Shown in pieces: positions 10,601-21,375 of a stretch of DNA of 64,000 nt. The notes beneath the pieces are model-generated. The model ran no database searches. It had not been told where the DNA came from and saw only the letters and a program-made list of their open reading frames with translations. Position 1 is the stretch's first letter; each line of letters begins with the position of its first letter. Location of the stretch: contig NW_027137024.1 of assembly GCF_040869045.1 (NCBI RefSeq), positions 124,001 through 188,000 on the forward strand. The letters run 5' to 3'. Origin of the DNA: Eurosta solidaginis. Lineage: Eukaryota > Arthropoda > Insecta > Diptera > Tephritidae. The position numbers were made by a program, and so were the translations under genes.

Positions 10601-12905
10601 TTATCTCTTGTTGGGAGGCGGGTTCCATGTGATCCATGGTTAAATATTCATTAAGGACTTCAAAATAGTTGTCTCTTAATTCGGGTTTTCTTTCGAGCGT
10701 GCGTTCGATGCTGATGTACTGCTGTTGTGCTGCGAGTCGTGAATGACCGAGTGCCAGATTGGCTGGAAATTCCGATTTGAAGGGTAGTTTGACTCTGTAG
10801 CGTCCATCTTCCTCACGAATTGTGGTTGTCCGGTAGAGTGCTTCGCAGTATTCATCATCTGCTGATCGTTGTTGGGTTTGGTGAACTTCTTCCTGTTCCC
10901 AAAATTGTCTCAAAAGTTGATTGATGGGGTCATCGGTGCATTCCGTGACATGAGTGCTGAAGGTTGATACCTTTTCAGCTACAGGGCCGCTTAATATCCA
11001 TCCGACTATTGTGTTTTGGGCAAGTAATGTTCCACCTACATTTCGTAGGAGCCCTTCGGTGAGGATTTGCGGGGTGATATCGCTGCCGATTACCACATCG
11101 ATTTTTGATGGTATCGAATACTGCGGATCGGCTAACGGTAAATGGGACAGTTCTTCGAGATCGATGCTTGAAACTCTGACTGTGGGCAAGAACTTCGTTA
11201 GTTTGGGCAAAATTATTGCTTGTGCGTCTATCATTTGGGTTAAGTCTGCTGAACAGAATGTTATCTGGCAGACTTTATTGGCATTTTTCACAACCGTTCC
11301 ACCCATTCCAGATATCTGGTGGAGAGACTCTTTTGTGGGTAGACCAAGAACCTTTTGTGTACGGGATGATACAAAAGTTTTTTGTGAACCTTGGTCTATT
11401 AGGGCACGAATTTTATGAAATTCGCCAGCAAAGTATACTGATACTATTGCTGTGGGTAATAGGGTGGTTCCATGATTACTCGAGAAGAGTGAAGAAACCG
11501 GGTTTTTGTCTTGAGACTGTTGGGAGGAGGTGGCTCTTGCGGCGGCTTTTGACGTTGAGGCTCGCTCGTCGTCCGTTCTCCTAGGGGTGCCGGCTTGGGC
11601 ATTTTGAGCTCTGGGGTTTGGTTGTGATTGTTGGGGTTTGGGCTGCAAATGCAGTAGCGAATGATGACGCTTTTGGCAATAAACGCACGTGAAACTACTT
11701 TTACATTCGTTCTTGGGGTGTGACGTAGACAAACAGTTTTCGCAATAACTATTTTCTCTCACAAATTTGATTCGGTCTGATACCGATAAATTTCTAAACC
11801 TAACGCAAGATTTGACTGCGTGGTATTGGTTGCATAATCTACACGAAGCCGTTTTATTGAACTCGGTGTGATATGCATGGGTTTTATTATTGTTGAGTTG
11901 GGTCGAGTTTTGATTCACCGTTCGTGGTGTAAAACTCGAAAATTGGGGTTTCGCCTTGCCTGGTCTATAGGTACTTATTCTCTCTACTACCTCGTATCTG
12001 CTGGTCAAAAATTTATTCATATCCTCCCAAAGTGGGAGTTCTTTTCGGGAGCTGAGGGATTGTTCCCATAGTGAAAGGCTTTCACTTGGCAGCTTGGATG
12101 AGCAGAGGTAAACGAGGATTGGGTCCCAGTCCGTTGTCGGGATTCCTTGGGTGTTAAGGGTTGACATGCAGTTGTTGATTGTTGTCTGCATCTTCTGTAT
12201 TTGTTCTCCGCTTTCTGCGAATATTGTGGGTAGGTTGAACAGCGTCTTCAGTTGGTTGTCGACGAGTATCCTTTTGTTCTCGTACCTAGATCTGAGCGCT
12301 TCCCAGGCAAGCTCGAAATTATTATCGCTCAGTGGGTATTGTTTTACAATAAGCCCAGCTTGTCCTTTTGTTTTCAGGCGTAGATGGTATAATTTTTGAG
12401 CGGGTGATAATTTAGGGTGGTTTTTATAGACTGCCGTGAACATATCTCTAAAGGATGGCCAGTCTTCGTATCCGCCATGAAATACTTCGGTGTCGCATGG
12501 TGGTACTTTTAAATAAAAACCGTTTGCGTTTGAATTGTTCATTGGGTGGGCGGGTATTTGTTGTTGGTTGGTGTTAGCAGTATTAAAAAGCTGTAAGGCT
12601 TCTAAAATTTCTGATTTGCATGTTTGGTACGTTTCCAAGCATTTAGCAAATTTTTGCTCAACCGAGCCGCTGACATCTGTATAATTATCAGAGAAACTTA
12701 CATCTCGATGGGACTCTAGCACCTTTGCCCATATTTTATCTAGGTCTTCTAATTTGACCTTAAGCATACACTCTGACAACTCGGTAGCTTGGGAGGGTGA
12801 CCATCTTGAGCAGTAAACCTCTACTTGGTTACCGTCATATATGAATTTCTGCAGGCATTTATCTGCAGGGGTCAATTTTTGGGTTTCGTCCGACGATTTC
12901 GGCAT
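7614..12905 (-). CDS. gag-pol: Gag-Pol polyprotein of BEL/Pao retrotransposon (1763 aa, intact)
   Basis: One uninterrupted frame, ATG at 12905-12903 with A at -3, TAG at 7616-7614. Domains seen in order: Gag N-region; DUF1759-like Gag (about 130-305, with [11 protein letters not shown]); three zinc motifs, C355/C358/H362/C367, C388/C391/H396/C401 and C407/C410/H414 or H415/H419; a Gln/Ser-rich linker; retropepsin-like protease with DQGS at 504-507 (most relatives have DSGS or DTGS) and VVIGSDI at 604-610; reverse transcriptase (about 780-925) with D841 and YVDD 917-920; RNase H (about 1085-1220) with D1095, E1139, D1169, D1215; integrase with H1399/H1404/C1434/C1437 and catalytic D1469, D1535, E1588; and a DUF5641-like C-terminus (about 1680-1755). 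The product would form cytoplasmic particles, copy the RNA and integrate the cDNA. Every catalytic residue I looked for is present. Plus-strand frames inside it are shadows. Confidence 0.97.
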   Translation of the reverse strand: MPKSSDETQKLTPADKCLQKFIYDGNQVEVYCSRWSPSQATELSECMLKVKLEDLDKIWAKVLESHRDVSFSDNYTDVSGSVEQKFAKCLETYQTCKSEILEALQLFNTANTNQQQIPAHPMNNSNANGFYLKVPPCDTEVFHGGYEDWPSFRDMFTAVYKNHPKLSPAQKLYHLRLKTKGQAGLIVKQYPLSDNNFELAWEALRSRYENKRILVDNQLKTLFNLPTIFAESGEQIQKMQTTINNCMSTLNTQGIPTTDWDPILVYLCSSKLPSESLSLWEQSLSSRKELPLWEDMNKFLTSRYEVVERISTYRPGKAKPQFSSFTPRTVNQNSTQLNNNKTHAYHTEFNKTASCRLCNQYHAVKSCVRFRNLSVSDRIKFVRENSYCENCLSTSHPKNECKSSFTCVYCQKRHHSLLHLQPKPQQSQPNPRAQNAQAGTPRRTDDERASTSKAAARATSSQQSQDKNPVSSLFSSNHGTTLLPTAIVSVYFAGEFHKIRALIDQGSQKTFVSSRTQKVLGLPTKESLHQISGMGGTVVKNANKVCQITFCSADLTQMIDAQAIILPKLTKFLPTVRVSSIDLEELSHLPLADPQYSIPSKIDVVIGSDITPQILTEGLLRNVGGTLLAQNTIVGWILSGPVAEKVSTFSTHVTECTDDPINQLLRQFWEQEEVHQTQQRSADDEYCEALYRTTTIREEDGRYRVKLPFKSEFPANLALGHSRLAAQQQYISIERTLERKPELRDNYFEVLNEYLTMDHMEPASQQEIIRDGKYLSFYLPHHAVIKPDSKTTKVRVVFNASKMSHSGNSLNDVLHTGPILQNDLMLVILKWRLYKFVFNGDIEKMYRQIRIHEEDKDFHRIVFRKHPTLPIEDFRLKTVTFGVNCAPYLAIRTLHQLAHDCQDEYRLAKNILLNETYVDDILSGGHNIQSTLNSMTQAIEALKSAGFPLRKMLANHPEILKPVPDPDFLDVDFLKFHDSSSTKTLGIQWNALTDTFTYTYDPPSAENTTTKRQILSAVAKLFDPAGWLSPIMILAKMLLQQLWMEGTDWDEDVKPGALQKWTSIYENLPHIRDIKIPRWVQYSPDKLIQLHGFSDASEKAFCACIYLRVQTHENKFSSHLLAAKSKVAPLQTVSLPRLELCGAVLLSKLVKQLRSELNLPQHELILWCDSAIVLAWLEKPPHTWKTYVANITSEILKNVDNATWRHVSSKDNPADLGTRACKPQHLVQCPLWWEGPNWLINPSTSWPKDISHHPTPPEQRHVDVFHTLQEENIDILDRFSSFSRALRVVAYMLRFIRRARKLEVPATLNLTHAEVNDAKIKIIIQTQRNHYGDTIELLQTSRPLPRKNTLLTLNPMLDDSGIMRVSGRLAYATYSFNERHPIIIPENSRFCSLLLDFLHSNLLHADKQLMIRMVQQQYYIPRLKQKVKKLVFHCKTCTIYKQQMKTQIMAALPPERSTYSLPFHTTGVDFAGPFMVKTSPLRRASYVKAYVCVFVCFSTKAVHLEVCSDLTTNAFNAAFARFTGRRGLPHQIYSDNGKTFVGAQRGLQREFTTFLKEVATDVAEKYATHGFSWKFIPPYAPHMGGLWEAAVKSFKIHFTKVAGNQKFSLEELTTLLVRIEAVLNSRPLSPMSEDPMNPLVLTPGHFLRGAPLLSLPEPTAEHLTLVNKWQKLKTLHHQFSTRWKNEYLKELHKRYKWKCPQRNIQVGDLVVVKDDLLPPNEWRLGRVITLHPGSDNHVRVVELKTQNGLITRNIAKLCVLPTA

Positions 12906-12950
12906 TATAATTAGTTTGGTTTCTTAATAGAAATGGGAGCTTTTATTAAG

Positions 12951-12972
12951 CTGTGAAAATCGAAAAAAAATT
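12951..12972 (-). promoter_or_regulatory. Candidate 3' splice site upstream of gag-pol
   Basis: Sense strand reads TTTTTTTTCGATTTTCACAG, with the AG at 12952-12951. A pyrimidine-rich run ending CAG is a good acceptor. Splicing here would place the gag-pol ATG 45 nt into the exon and discard most upstream AUGs. Confidence 0.45.
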
Positions 12973-13048
12973 TTTGTCAAAAGTGCAAAAAAAATTTTTT
13001 TTTTTTTGTTTGAAACCAGCCTAATGTACGCTTGGTTCTTTATACGGG

Positions 13049-13074
13049 CTTGTCTCAGCGCTTCTGAGTACAAG
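13049..13074 (-). other. Leader hairpin A1 (copy of a repeated stem-loop)
   Basis: Arms CTTGT+CTCAG and CTGAG+ACAAG pair over ten base pairs with a one-base bulge around a five-base loop. The same stem recurs at 13188-13213 with a different loop and bulge base, within a larger imperfect direct repeat that also shares the upstream GCCTAATGT motif and the downstream GGGTATATA. Confidence 0.55.
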
Positions 13075-13187
13075 TAATGTGGGTATATAATAATATAAAT
13101 ATTATAATATTTGTGTTCACTGGGATTTTATTTTTTATTTTTTGAGACCGGCCTAATGTGTACCGGCTTTTTGCTTTGTTATATGTA

Positions 13188-13213
13188 CTTGTCTCAGCGC
13201 GTCTGAGCACAAG
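13188..13213 (-). other. Leader hairpin A2 (second copy)
   Basis: Same ten-pair stem as 13049-13074. On the plus strand the loop is CGCGT here and CGCTT in A1, and the bulge is C here and T in A1. Stem bases are unchanged while loop and bulge vary, which is what a conserved RNA fold would give. Candidate packaging or dimerisation element; inference only. Confidence 0.55.
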
Positions 13214-13932
13214 TAATATGGGTATATAGTACGTATGTATGTATTTATATATATGGGTGAAATATATTTGCCGACAAACTGTGGTGTACCAACAACCTTT
13301 TGTTTGCCGTGCCAATGCACTTGATCTATTGTTAACAAAGTAAATGTATGCAATATGTGATCGATGATCTTTTGTTGCTTCCTTCTATTATGTAGTTACA
13401 TATGGTCATGCAATTACTTTGTTTAGGGTGGGTTTTGGCTTATGCAAAAAGATGTACAAGTGCGTGTGGGTGTTATGAGTGCATATACTTGTAGGTTTGT
13501 ATGCAGAATTAATATTGGGTGCACCGGTAAAATAAACTTTGGAAAAGTGACAAAAATTTGGCAAAGTTTGTTGCTATGGGTTTTTTTGTAAAATATATTT
13601 TATGTAATATATGTATATAAGGGTAAATTGGGCAGCGGTGAATTTCACGCTGGAAAAATGTGTAGCTCGGGTGATATTACCGAACTAAGTGGGTATATAC
13701 ATATATTACATATATACGTATATATTTTTATAATTACGTCGATGTTTAGCGCAACGAACTTTTTGGGTATATAGAACCGGGCAATGGATTTTCCGTTGGT
13801 ACGGGAATGCAAATTTACTTGTTGAAAAATTTATATGGGTTTTTTGATGGGACTGTACCTGTTGGTAACAGTGAGTAAGCCAATGAAATATTTTGCCGTT
13901 TAGGCTTTTTGATTTGGGTTATATACCCAGGG

Positions 13933-13951
13933 TCCGGATCTTTAGATCGGA
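13933..13951 (-). other. Leader hairpin B1
   Basis: Plus-strand TCC-G-GATC-TTTA-GATC-GGA: arms pair over seven bases with one bulged G and a TTTA loop. It is followed by GGGTATATA. It forms a pair with 13986-14002. Confidence 0.45.
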
Positions 13952-13985
13952 GGGGTATATAAATTTTGGGATTTTAGATTTGGGG

Positions 13986-14002
13986 TCCGTACGTTAGACG
14001 GA
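13986..14002 (-). other. Leader hairpin B2
   Basis: Plus-strand TCCGT-ACGTTAG-ACGGA: a five-pair stem with seven-base loop. It shares its GGGG flank, TCCG/CGGA base and downstream GAGGG with B1, but the inner stem sequence differs while staying paired. Confidence 0.45.
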
Positions 14003-14038
14003 GGGAATATATATGGGAATATATTGGGTAACGAGAGT

Positions 14039-14044
14039 ACTTAC
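14039..14044 (-). promoter_or_regulatory. Candidate 5' splice site in the leader
   Basis: Sense strand CTGA|GTAAGT: perfect GTAAGT intron start, with A rather than G as last exon base. It lies 820 nt into the leader. The other good GTAAGT I found is inside the LTR at 14980-14975. Confidence 0.32.
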
Positions 14045-14846
14045 TCAGACATTTTTATATGAGCTGTGTGTTACTTGTTGGTTTTGTGTTGTCCTTTAAC
14101 TTTGGTTGTAATGTGCTCCTCGTTGATATGCTGTGTTGTAATGTTGTACCTCCTTTATGTTGTGTAGTTAATGTTGTTGTTGTATATTTTTTGAGTTTGT
14201 GCTTTTGTTGTAATGTTTTCCAACTTTTATTTTTTCCAAATTCACTTTCTCTGTGGTTTTATTTCCTTTTTCGATTCTTTTGTAATACTTTTTGTTTACA
14301 CTTTCTTTTTCCTCAATGTTAAATTTTTTCTCAATTTTTTTTTGATTTCTAAATTTTTTCTTTTCTCTACAATTTTATTATTTTTTGTTCACAAATCTTT
14401 CTTTTGTTGAGTGCTCGTGATTGGGTTTTCAACAATTTATTTAAAATATTATTTTTCAAAATTTTCAAATTTTTCAAATTTATTTTCTTGCTTTTTTTTC
14501 ACAACTATTTTGATTTTCTTTAAGCTTTTCTTTTTCTTTTATTCACCCACTTTTATAAATTTGTAATTTCAAAATTTTTTTTTTTTTCACACCTTAATGT
14601 AATTTTTGTTTTGTCGTTTTGGGTAGACAAGTTTTTTGTATATATAGTTGTATGTATGTTTATATAATATTTATTTAAAGCACTCGTCTATTCAAATTTA
14701 TTTTAAGTAATTTTGATTAAGCACGCAATTTTAAGTTTCTTTTTTTTTTTTTTTTGTTTTGTGTCCGTACCGACGCGTGCACTTTTGTTGTTTTTATGTA
14801 AAAATGTATTTTATGTAACTTTAAAATTTCTGTCGCTGGTTGCTTT

Positions 14847-14864
14847 TTTAGCACCAAAGGACCA
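14847..14864 (-). other. Candidate primer-binding site
   Basis: Sense-strand sequence directly after the 5' LTR begins TGGTCCTTTGGTGCTAAA. TGG immediately after the LTR is the expected start of a site pairing with the CCA end of a tRNA. The first eight bases fit my recollection of an insect tyrosine tRNA 3' end, but agreement fails after that, so the primer tRNA is not settled. Confidence 0.5.
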
Positions 14865-15245
14865 TGTATAAACTTGTTGTGTCACTAATCACTCTCAAAG
14901 TAAAAAAGGTGGAGCGCGTTAGTTTTAAGTTTTAACTATTATTTTTATTACTTTAGTTCACGTAAGAAAAAAGCACTTACAAATATTTAAACCAATCCAA
15001 TTATAATTTTAATTTAATTTAAATTGAAACGAGCTAATAATAATTGCGCGACGGCGGGCGGGCGTTAATAAAAATCGATGCGTGGGTGTGGGCAGTTTAA
15101 GGTAAACTAAAAACAATGAGAGTGAGAGCCGTGGTGGCTGGCAAGCCACAGCTGAGCTGCACTGCCTGCGCTTGGCCGCACTGGCCGGGTGTTGCCAGAC
15201 GGAGGGGGGCGGACTTAGTCCGAAAATTGGATCATGTCTTCAACA
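14865..15245 (-). repeat. 5' LTR of the BEL/Pao element (381 bp)
   Basis: Identical by eye to 6670-7050. In minus orientation this copy would supply the promoter and transcription start. It borders the candidate primer-binding site on its inner side (14864 downward) and the target duplication AATTT (15246-15250) on its outer side. A GTAAGT hexamer on the sense strand at 14980-14975 could act as a splice donor if transcription starts upstream of it. The matching hexamer in the 3' LTR would not be used that way. Confidence 0.97.
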
Positions 15246-15250
15246 AATTT
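15246..15250. repeat. Target-site duplication, right copy (AATTT)
   Basis: Second copy of the 5-bp duplication, followed by GTTTAACACATTTG, the start of a satellite monomer with one substitution (normally GTTTAACGCATTTG). Confidence 0.92.
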
Positions 15251-17476
15251 GTTTAACACATTTGTTTTGGTTACTCGACGTCTCCGTTCTCGTGTAGCCT
15301 ACATATTGCGTTTTTTTTTTAATTTGCTTACCGGACTAAAGGTTAGCATGCTTAAAATACGTAAGTCGTTTTGTTCAACAAATTTAAGTAGATAACTCAT
15401 CAGTTGTTTGCATCAGAGCGACAATTTTTGAGATAGTTATTAAAACTGTTTAAAGGTTACGTTGTTTCTCGTTGTATATCCTTTAATTCTAGAGTTAAAT
15501 TGATAAATAACGTGTACGAATTTGTTTAACGCATTTGTTTTGGTTACTCGACGTCTCCGTTCTCGTGTAGCCTACATATTGCGTTTTTTTTTTTAATTTG
15601 CTTACCGGGCTAAAGGCTAGCATGTTTAAAATACGTAAGTCGTTTTGTTCAACAAATTTAAGTAGATAACTCATCAGTTGTTTGCATCAGAGCGACAATT
15701 TTTGAGATAGTTATTAAAACTGTTTAAAGGTTGTCAAACGTTGTTTCTCGTTGTATATCCTTTAATTCTAGAGTTAAATTGATAAATAACGTGTACGAAT
15801 TTGTTTAACGCATTTGTTTTGGTTACTCGACGTCTCCGTTCTCGTGTAGCCTACATATTGCGTTTTTTTTTTTAATTTGCTTACCGGGCTAAAGGTTAGC
15901 ATGTTTAAAATACGTAAGTCGTTTTGTTCATCAAATTTAAGTAGATAACTCATCAGTTGTTTGCATCAGAGCGACAATTTTTGAGATAGTTATTAAAACT
16001 GTTTCAAGGTTGTCAAGCGTTGTTTCTCGTTGTATATCCTTTAATTCTAGAGCTAAATTGATAAATAACGTGTACGAATTTGTTTAACGCATTTGTTTTG
16101 GTTACTCGACGTCTCCGTTCTCGTGTAGCCTACATATTGCGTTTTTTTTTTAATTTGCTTACCGGGCTAAAGGTTAGCATGTTTAAAATACGTAAGTCGT
16201 TTTGTTCATCATATTTAAGTAGATAACTCATCAGTTGTTTGCATCAGAGCGATAATTTTTGAGATAGTTATTAAAACTGTTTAAAGGTTGTCAAACGTTG
16301 TTTCTCGTTGTATATCCTTTAATTCTAGAGTTAAATTGATAAATAACGTGTACGAATTTGTTTAACGCATTTGTTTTGGTTACTCGACGTCTCCGTTCTC
16401 GTGTAGCCTACATATTGCGTTTTTTTTTTTTTAATTTGCTTACCGGGCTAAAGGTTAGCATGTTTAAAATACGTAAGTCGTTTTGTTCATCATATTTAAG
16501 TAGATAACTCATCAGTTGTTTGCATCAGAGCGATAATTTTTGAGATAGTTATTAAAACTGTTTAAAGGTTGTCAAACGTTGTTTCTCGTTGTATATCCTT
16601 TAATTCTAGAGTTAAATTGATAAATAACGTGTACGAATTTGTTTAACGCATTTGTTTTGGTTACTCGAAGTCTCCGTTCTCGTGTAGCCTACATATTGCG
16701 TTTTTTTTTTAATTTGCTTACCGGGCTAAAGGTTAGCATGTTTAAAATACGTAAGTCGTTTTGTTCATCATATTTAAGTAGATAACTCATCAGTTGTTTG
16801 CATCAGAGCGATAATTTTTGAGATAGTTATTAAAACTGTTTAAAGGTTGTCAAACGTTGTTTCTCGTTGTATATCCTTTAATTCTAGAGTTAAATTGATA
16901 AATAACATGTACGAATTTGTTTAACGCATTTCTTTTGGTTACTCGACGTCTCCGTTCTCGTGTAGCCTACATATTGCGTTTTTTTTTTAATTTGCTTACC
17001 GGGCTAAAGGCTAGCATGTTTAAAATACGTAAGTCGTTTTGTTCAACAAATTTAAGTAGATAACTCATCAGTTGTTTGCATCAGAGCGACAATTTTTGAG
17101 ATAGTTATTAAAACTGTTTAAAGGTTGTCAAACGTTGTTTCTCGTTGTATATCCTTTAATTCTAGAGTTAAATTGATAAATAACGTGTACGAATTTGTTT
17201 AACGCATTTGTTTTGGTTACTCGACGTCTCCGTTCTCGTGTAGCCTACATATTGCGTTTTTTTTTTTAATTTGCTTACCGGGCTAAAGGTTAGCATGTTT
17301 AAAATACGTAAGTCGTTTTGTTCAACAAATTTAAGTAGATAACTCATCAGTTGTTTGCATCAGAGCGACAATTTTTGAGATAGTTATTAAAACTGTTTAA
17401 AGGTTGTCAAACGTTGTTTCTCGTTGTATATCCTTTAATTCTAGAGTTAAATTGATAAATAACGTGTACGAATTTG

Positions 17477-20400
17477 TTTAACGCATTTGTTTTGGTTACT
17501 CGACGTCTCCGTTCTCGTGTAGCCTACATATTGCGTTTTTTTTTAATTTGCTTACCGGGCTAAAGGTTAGCATGTTTAAAATACGTAAGTCGTTTTGTTC
17601 ATCAAATTTAAGTAGATAACTCATCAGTTGTTTGCATCAGAGCGACAATTTTTGAGATAGTTATTAAAACTGTTTATAGGTTGTCAAACGTTGTTTCTCG
17701 TTGTATATCCTTTAATTCTAGAGTTAAATTGATAAATAACGTGTACGAATTTGTTTAACGCATTTCTTTTGGTTACTCGACGTCTCCGTTCTCGTGTAGC
17801 CTACATATTGCGTTTTTTTTTTTTTTAATTTGCTTACCGGGCTAAAGGTTAGCATGTTTAAAATACGTAAGTCGTTTTGTTCATCAAATTTGAGTAGATA
17901 ACTCAGCAGTGTTTGCATCAGAGCGACAATTTTTGAGATAGTTATTAAGACTGTTTAAAGGTTGTCAAACGTTGTTTCTCGTTGTATATCCTTTAATTCT
18001 AGAGTTAAATTGATAAATAACGTGTACGAATTTGTTTAACGCATTTGTTTTGGTTACTCGACGTCTCCGTTCTCGTGTAGCCTACATATTGCGTTTTTTT
18101 TTTAATTTGCTTACCGGGCTAAAGGTTAGCATGTTTAAAATACGTAAGTCGTTTTGTTCATCATATTTAAGTAGATAACTCATCAGTTGTTTGCATCAGA
18201 GCGATAATTTTTGAGATAGTTATTAAAACTGTTTAAAGGTTGTCAAACGTTTTTTCTCGTTGTATATCCTTTAATTCTAGAGTTAAATTGATAAATAACG
18301 TGTACGAATTTGTTTAACGCATTTGTTTTGGTTACTCGACGTCTCCGTTCTCGTGTAGCCTACATATTGCGTTTTTTTTTTAATTTGCTTACCGGGCTAA
18401 AGGTTAGCATGTTTAAAATACGTAAGTCGTTTTGTTCATCATATTTAAGTAGATAACTCATCAGTTGTTTGCATCAGAGCGACAATTTTTGAGATAGTTA
18501 TTAAAACTGTTTAAAGGTTGTCAAACGTTGTTTCTCGTTGTATATCCTTTAATTCTAGAGTTAAATTGATAAATAACGTGTACGAATTTGTTTAACGCAT
18601 TTGTCTTGGTTACTCGACGTCTCCGTTCTCGTGTAGCCTACATATTGCGTTTTTTTTTTAATTTGCTTACCGGGCTAAAGGTTAGCATGTTTAAAATACG
18701 TAAGTCGTTTTGTTCATCATATTTAAGTAGATAACTCATCAGTTGTTTGCATCAGAGCGATAATTTTTGAGATAGTTATTAAAACTGTTTAAAGGTTGTC
18801 AAACGTTGTTTCTCGTTGTATATCCTTTAATTCTAGAGTTAAATTGATAAATAACGTGTAAGAATTTGTTTAACGCATTTGTTTTGGTTACTCGACGTCT
18901 CCGTTCTCGTGTAGCCTACATATTGCGTTTTTTTTTTTAATTTGCTTACCGGGCTAAAGGTTAGCATGTTTAAAATACGTAAGTCGTTTTGTTCATCAAA
19001 TTTGAGTAGATAACTCAGCAGTTGTTTGCATCAGAGCGACAATTTTTGAGATAGTTATTAAAACTGTTTAAAGGTTGTCAAACGTTGTTTCTCGTTGTAT
19101 ATCCTTTAATTCTAGAGTTAAATTCATAAATAACGTGTACGAATTTGTTTAACGCATTTGTTTTGGTTACTCGACGTCTCCGTTCTCGTGTAGCCTACAT
19201 ATTGCGTTTTTTTTTTTAAATTTGCTTACCGGGCTAAAGGTTAGCATGTTTAAAATACGTAAGTCGTTTTGTTCAACAAATTTAAGTAGATAACTCATCA
19301 GTTGTTTGCATCAGAGCGACAATTTTTGAGATAGTTATTAAAACTGTTTAAAGGTTGTCAAACGTTGTTTCTCGTTGTATATCCTTTAATTCTAGAGTTA
19401 AATTGATAAATAACGTGTACGAATTTGTTTAACGCATTTGTTTTGGTTACTCGACGTCTCCGTTCTCGTGTAGCCTACATATTGCGTTTTTTTTATAATT
19501 TCCTTACCGGGCTAAAGGTTAGCATGTTTAAAATACGTAAGTCGTTTTGTTAATCATATTTAAGTAGATAACTCAGCAGTTGTTTGCTTCAGAGCGATAA
19601 TTTTTGAGATAGTTATTAAAACTGTTTAAAGGTTGTCAAACGTTATTTCTCGTTGTATATCCTTTAATTCTAGAGTTAAATTGATAAATAACGTGTACGA
19701 ATTTGTTTAACGCATTTGTTTTGGTTACTCGACGTCTCCGTTCTCGTGTAGCCTACATATTGCGTTTTTTTTTAATTTGCTTACCGGGCTAAAGGTTAGC
19801 ATGTTTAAAATACGTAAGTCGTTTTGTTCATCATATTTAAGTAGATAACTCATCAGTTGTTTGCATCAGAGCGACAATTTTTGAGATAGTTATTAAAACT
19901 GTTTAAAGGTTGTCAAACGTTGTTTCTCGTTGTATGTCCTTTAATTCTAGAGTTAAATTGATAAATAACGTGTACGAATTTGTTTAACGCATTTGTTTTG
20001 GTTACTCGACGTCTCCGTTCTCGTGTAGCCTACATATTGCGTTTTTTTTATAATTTCCTTACCGGGCTAAAGGTTAGCATGTTTAAAATACGTAAGTCGT
20101 TTTGTTAATCATATTTAAGTAGATAACTCATCAGTTGTTTGCTTCAGAGCGATAATTTTTGAGATAGTTTTTAAAACTGTTTAAAGGTTGTCAAACGTTG
20201 TTTCTCGTTGTATATCCTTTAATTCTAGAGTTAAATTGACAAATAACGTGTACGAATTTGTTTAACGCATTTGTTTTGGTTACTCGACGTCTCCGTTCTC
20301 GTGTAGCCTACATATTGCGTTTTTTTTATAATTTCCTTACCGGGCTAAAGGTTAGCATGTTTAAAATACGTAAGTCGTTTTGTTAATCATATTTAAGTAG

Positions 20401-21375
20401 ATAACTCATCAGTTGTTTGCTTCAGAGCGATAATTTTTGAGATAGTTATTAAAACTGTTTAAAGGTTGTCAAACGTTGTTTCTCGTTGTATATCCTTTAA
20501 TTCTAGAGTTAAATTGATAAATAACGAGTACGAATTTGTTTAACGCATTTGTTTTGGTTACTCGACGTCTCCGTTCTCGTGTAGCCTACATATTGCGTTT
20601 TTTTTTTAATTTGCTTACCGGGCTAAAGGTTAGCATGTTTAAAATACGTAAGTCGTTTTGTTCAACAAATTTAAGTAGATAACTCATCAGTTGTTTGCAT
20701 CAGAGCGATAATTTTTGAGATAGTTATTAAAACTGTTTAAAGGTTGTCAAACGTTGTTTCTCGTTGTATATCTTTAATTCTAGAGTTAAATTGATAAATA
20801 ACGTGTACGAATTTGTTTAACGCATTTGTTTTGATTACTCGACGTCTCCGTTCTCGTGTAGCCTACATATTGCGTTTTTTTTTTTAATTTGCTTACCGGG
20901 CTAAAGGTTAGCATGTTTAAAATACGTAAGTCGTTTTGTTCATCAAATTTAAGTAGATAACTCATCAGTTGTTTGCATCAGAGCGACAATTTTTGAGATA
21001 GTTATTAAAACTGTTTAAAGGTTGTCAAACGTTGTTTCTCGTTGTATATCCTTTAATTCTAGAGTTAAATTGATAAATAACGTGTACGAATTTGTTTAAC
21101 GCATTTGTTTTGGTTACTCGACGTCTCCGTTCTCGTGTAGCCTACATATTGCGTTTTTTTTTTTTTAATTTGCTTACCGGGCTAAAGGTTAGCATGTTTA
21201 AAATACGTAAGTCGTTTTGTTCATCATATTTAAGTAGATAACTAATCAGTTGTTTGCATCAGAGCGACAATTTTTGAGATAGTTATTAAAACTGTTTAAA
21301 GGTTGTCAAACGTTGTTTCTCGTTGTATATCCTTTAATTCTAGAGTTAAATTGATAAATAACGTGTACGAATTTG
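17477..21375 (+). repeat. 14-monomer higher-order repeat, copy 1 (~3.9 kb)
   Basis: Fourteen consecutive monomers whose variant order is repeated exactly in the next 14. Marks: TTTATAGG; TTTCTTTTGG with CAGCAGTG; TTTTTTCTCG; GACAA copy; GTCTTGG with GTGTAAGAA; ATTCATAA; AAATTTGC with AACAAATTT; TATAATTTCC; CATCATATTT; two further TATAATTTCC copies, the last ending GAGTACGAA; TATCTTTAAT; CATCAAATTT; and a long poly-T copy. Private changes include GTTATTTCTCG, GTATGTCC, ATTGACAA and ACTAATCAG. Confidence 0.88.

Larger units (their letters stand above)
12906..14864 (-). other. Long 5' leader of the retrotransposon (1,959 nt)
   Basis: Non-coding region between 5' LTR and the gag-pol ATG. The LTR-proximal part (about 14060-14860) is extremely A-rich on the sense strand and looks unstructured. 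The middle and gag-proximal parts hold two families of repeated hairpins (13049-13074 with 13188-13213, and 13933-13951 with 13986-14002) and recurrent TATATACCC motifs. Several AUGs and short frames precede the gag-pol start (for example 86 codons at 13315-13055), so simple scanning is unlikely unless the leader is spliced or has internal initiation. Candidate splice sites would remove about 1.09 kb (14044-12951). No protein similarity recognised. Confidence 0.8.
6670..15245 (-). mobile_element. BEL/Pao-type LTR retrotransposon, complete, 8,576 bp
   Basis: A full LTR element in minus orientation inside the satellite. Both ends are TG...CA. The two 381-bp LTRs appear identical and the 5-bp sequence AATTT is duplicated at the two flanks. 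Assignment to BEL/Pao rests on the single gag-pol frame, the DUF1759-type Gag, three zinc knuckles, the protease-RT-RNase H-integrase order, the YVDD polymerase box, and the C-terminal DUF5641-like domain. No frameshift or stop interrupts gag-pol, so the copy could be autonomous. An unusual extra frame with Gag-like zinc knuckles lies between gag-pol and the 3' LTR. The clade within BEL/Pao cannot be decided without a tree. Confidence 0.97.

Noticed and set aside
7828..12399. Several 60-154 codon frames overlapping gag-pol on either strand
   Set aside because: Shadows of the 1763-codon gag-pol frame, with no recognisable domains.
13055..13353. Leader frames of 86 and 66 codons on the sense strand
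   Set aside because: They overlap the repeated hairpins, are rich in Tyr/Ile/Thr from simple AT sequence, and look like chance upstream frames. Noted only because they argue against simple scanning.
14059..14410. Plus-strand frames rich in Phe, Leu, Val and Cys
   Set aside because: They are the reverse of the A-rich leader of the retrotransposon. The composition is that of a T-rich tract, not a membrane protein.
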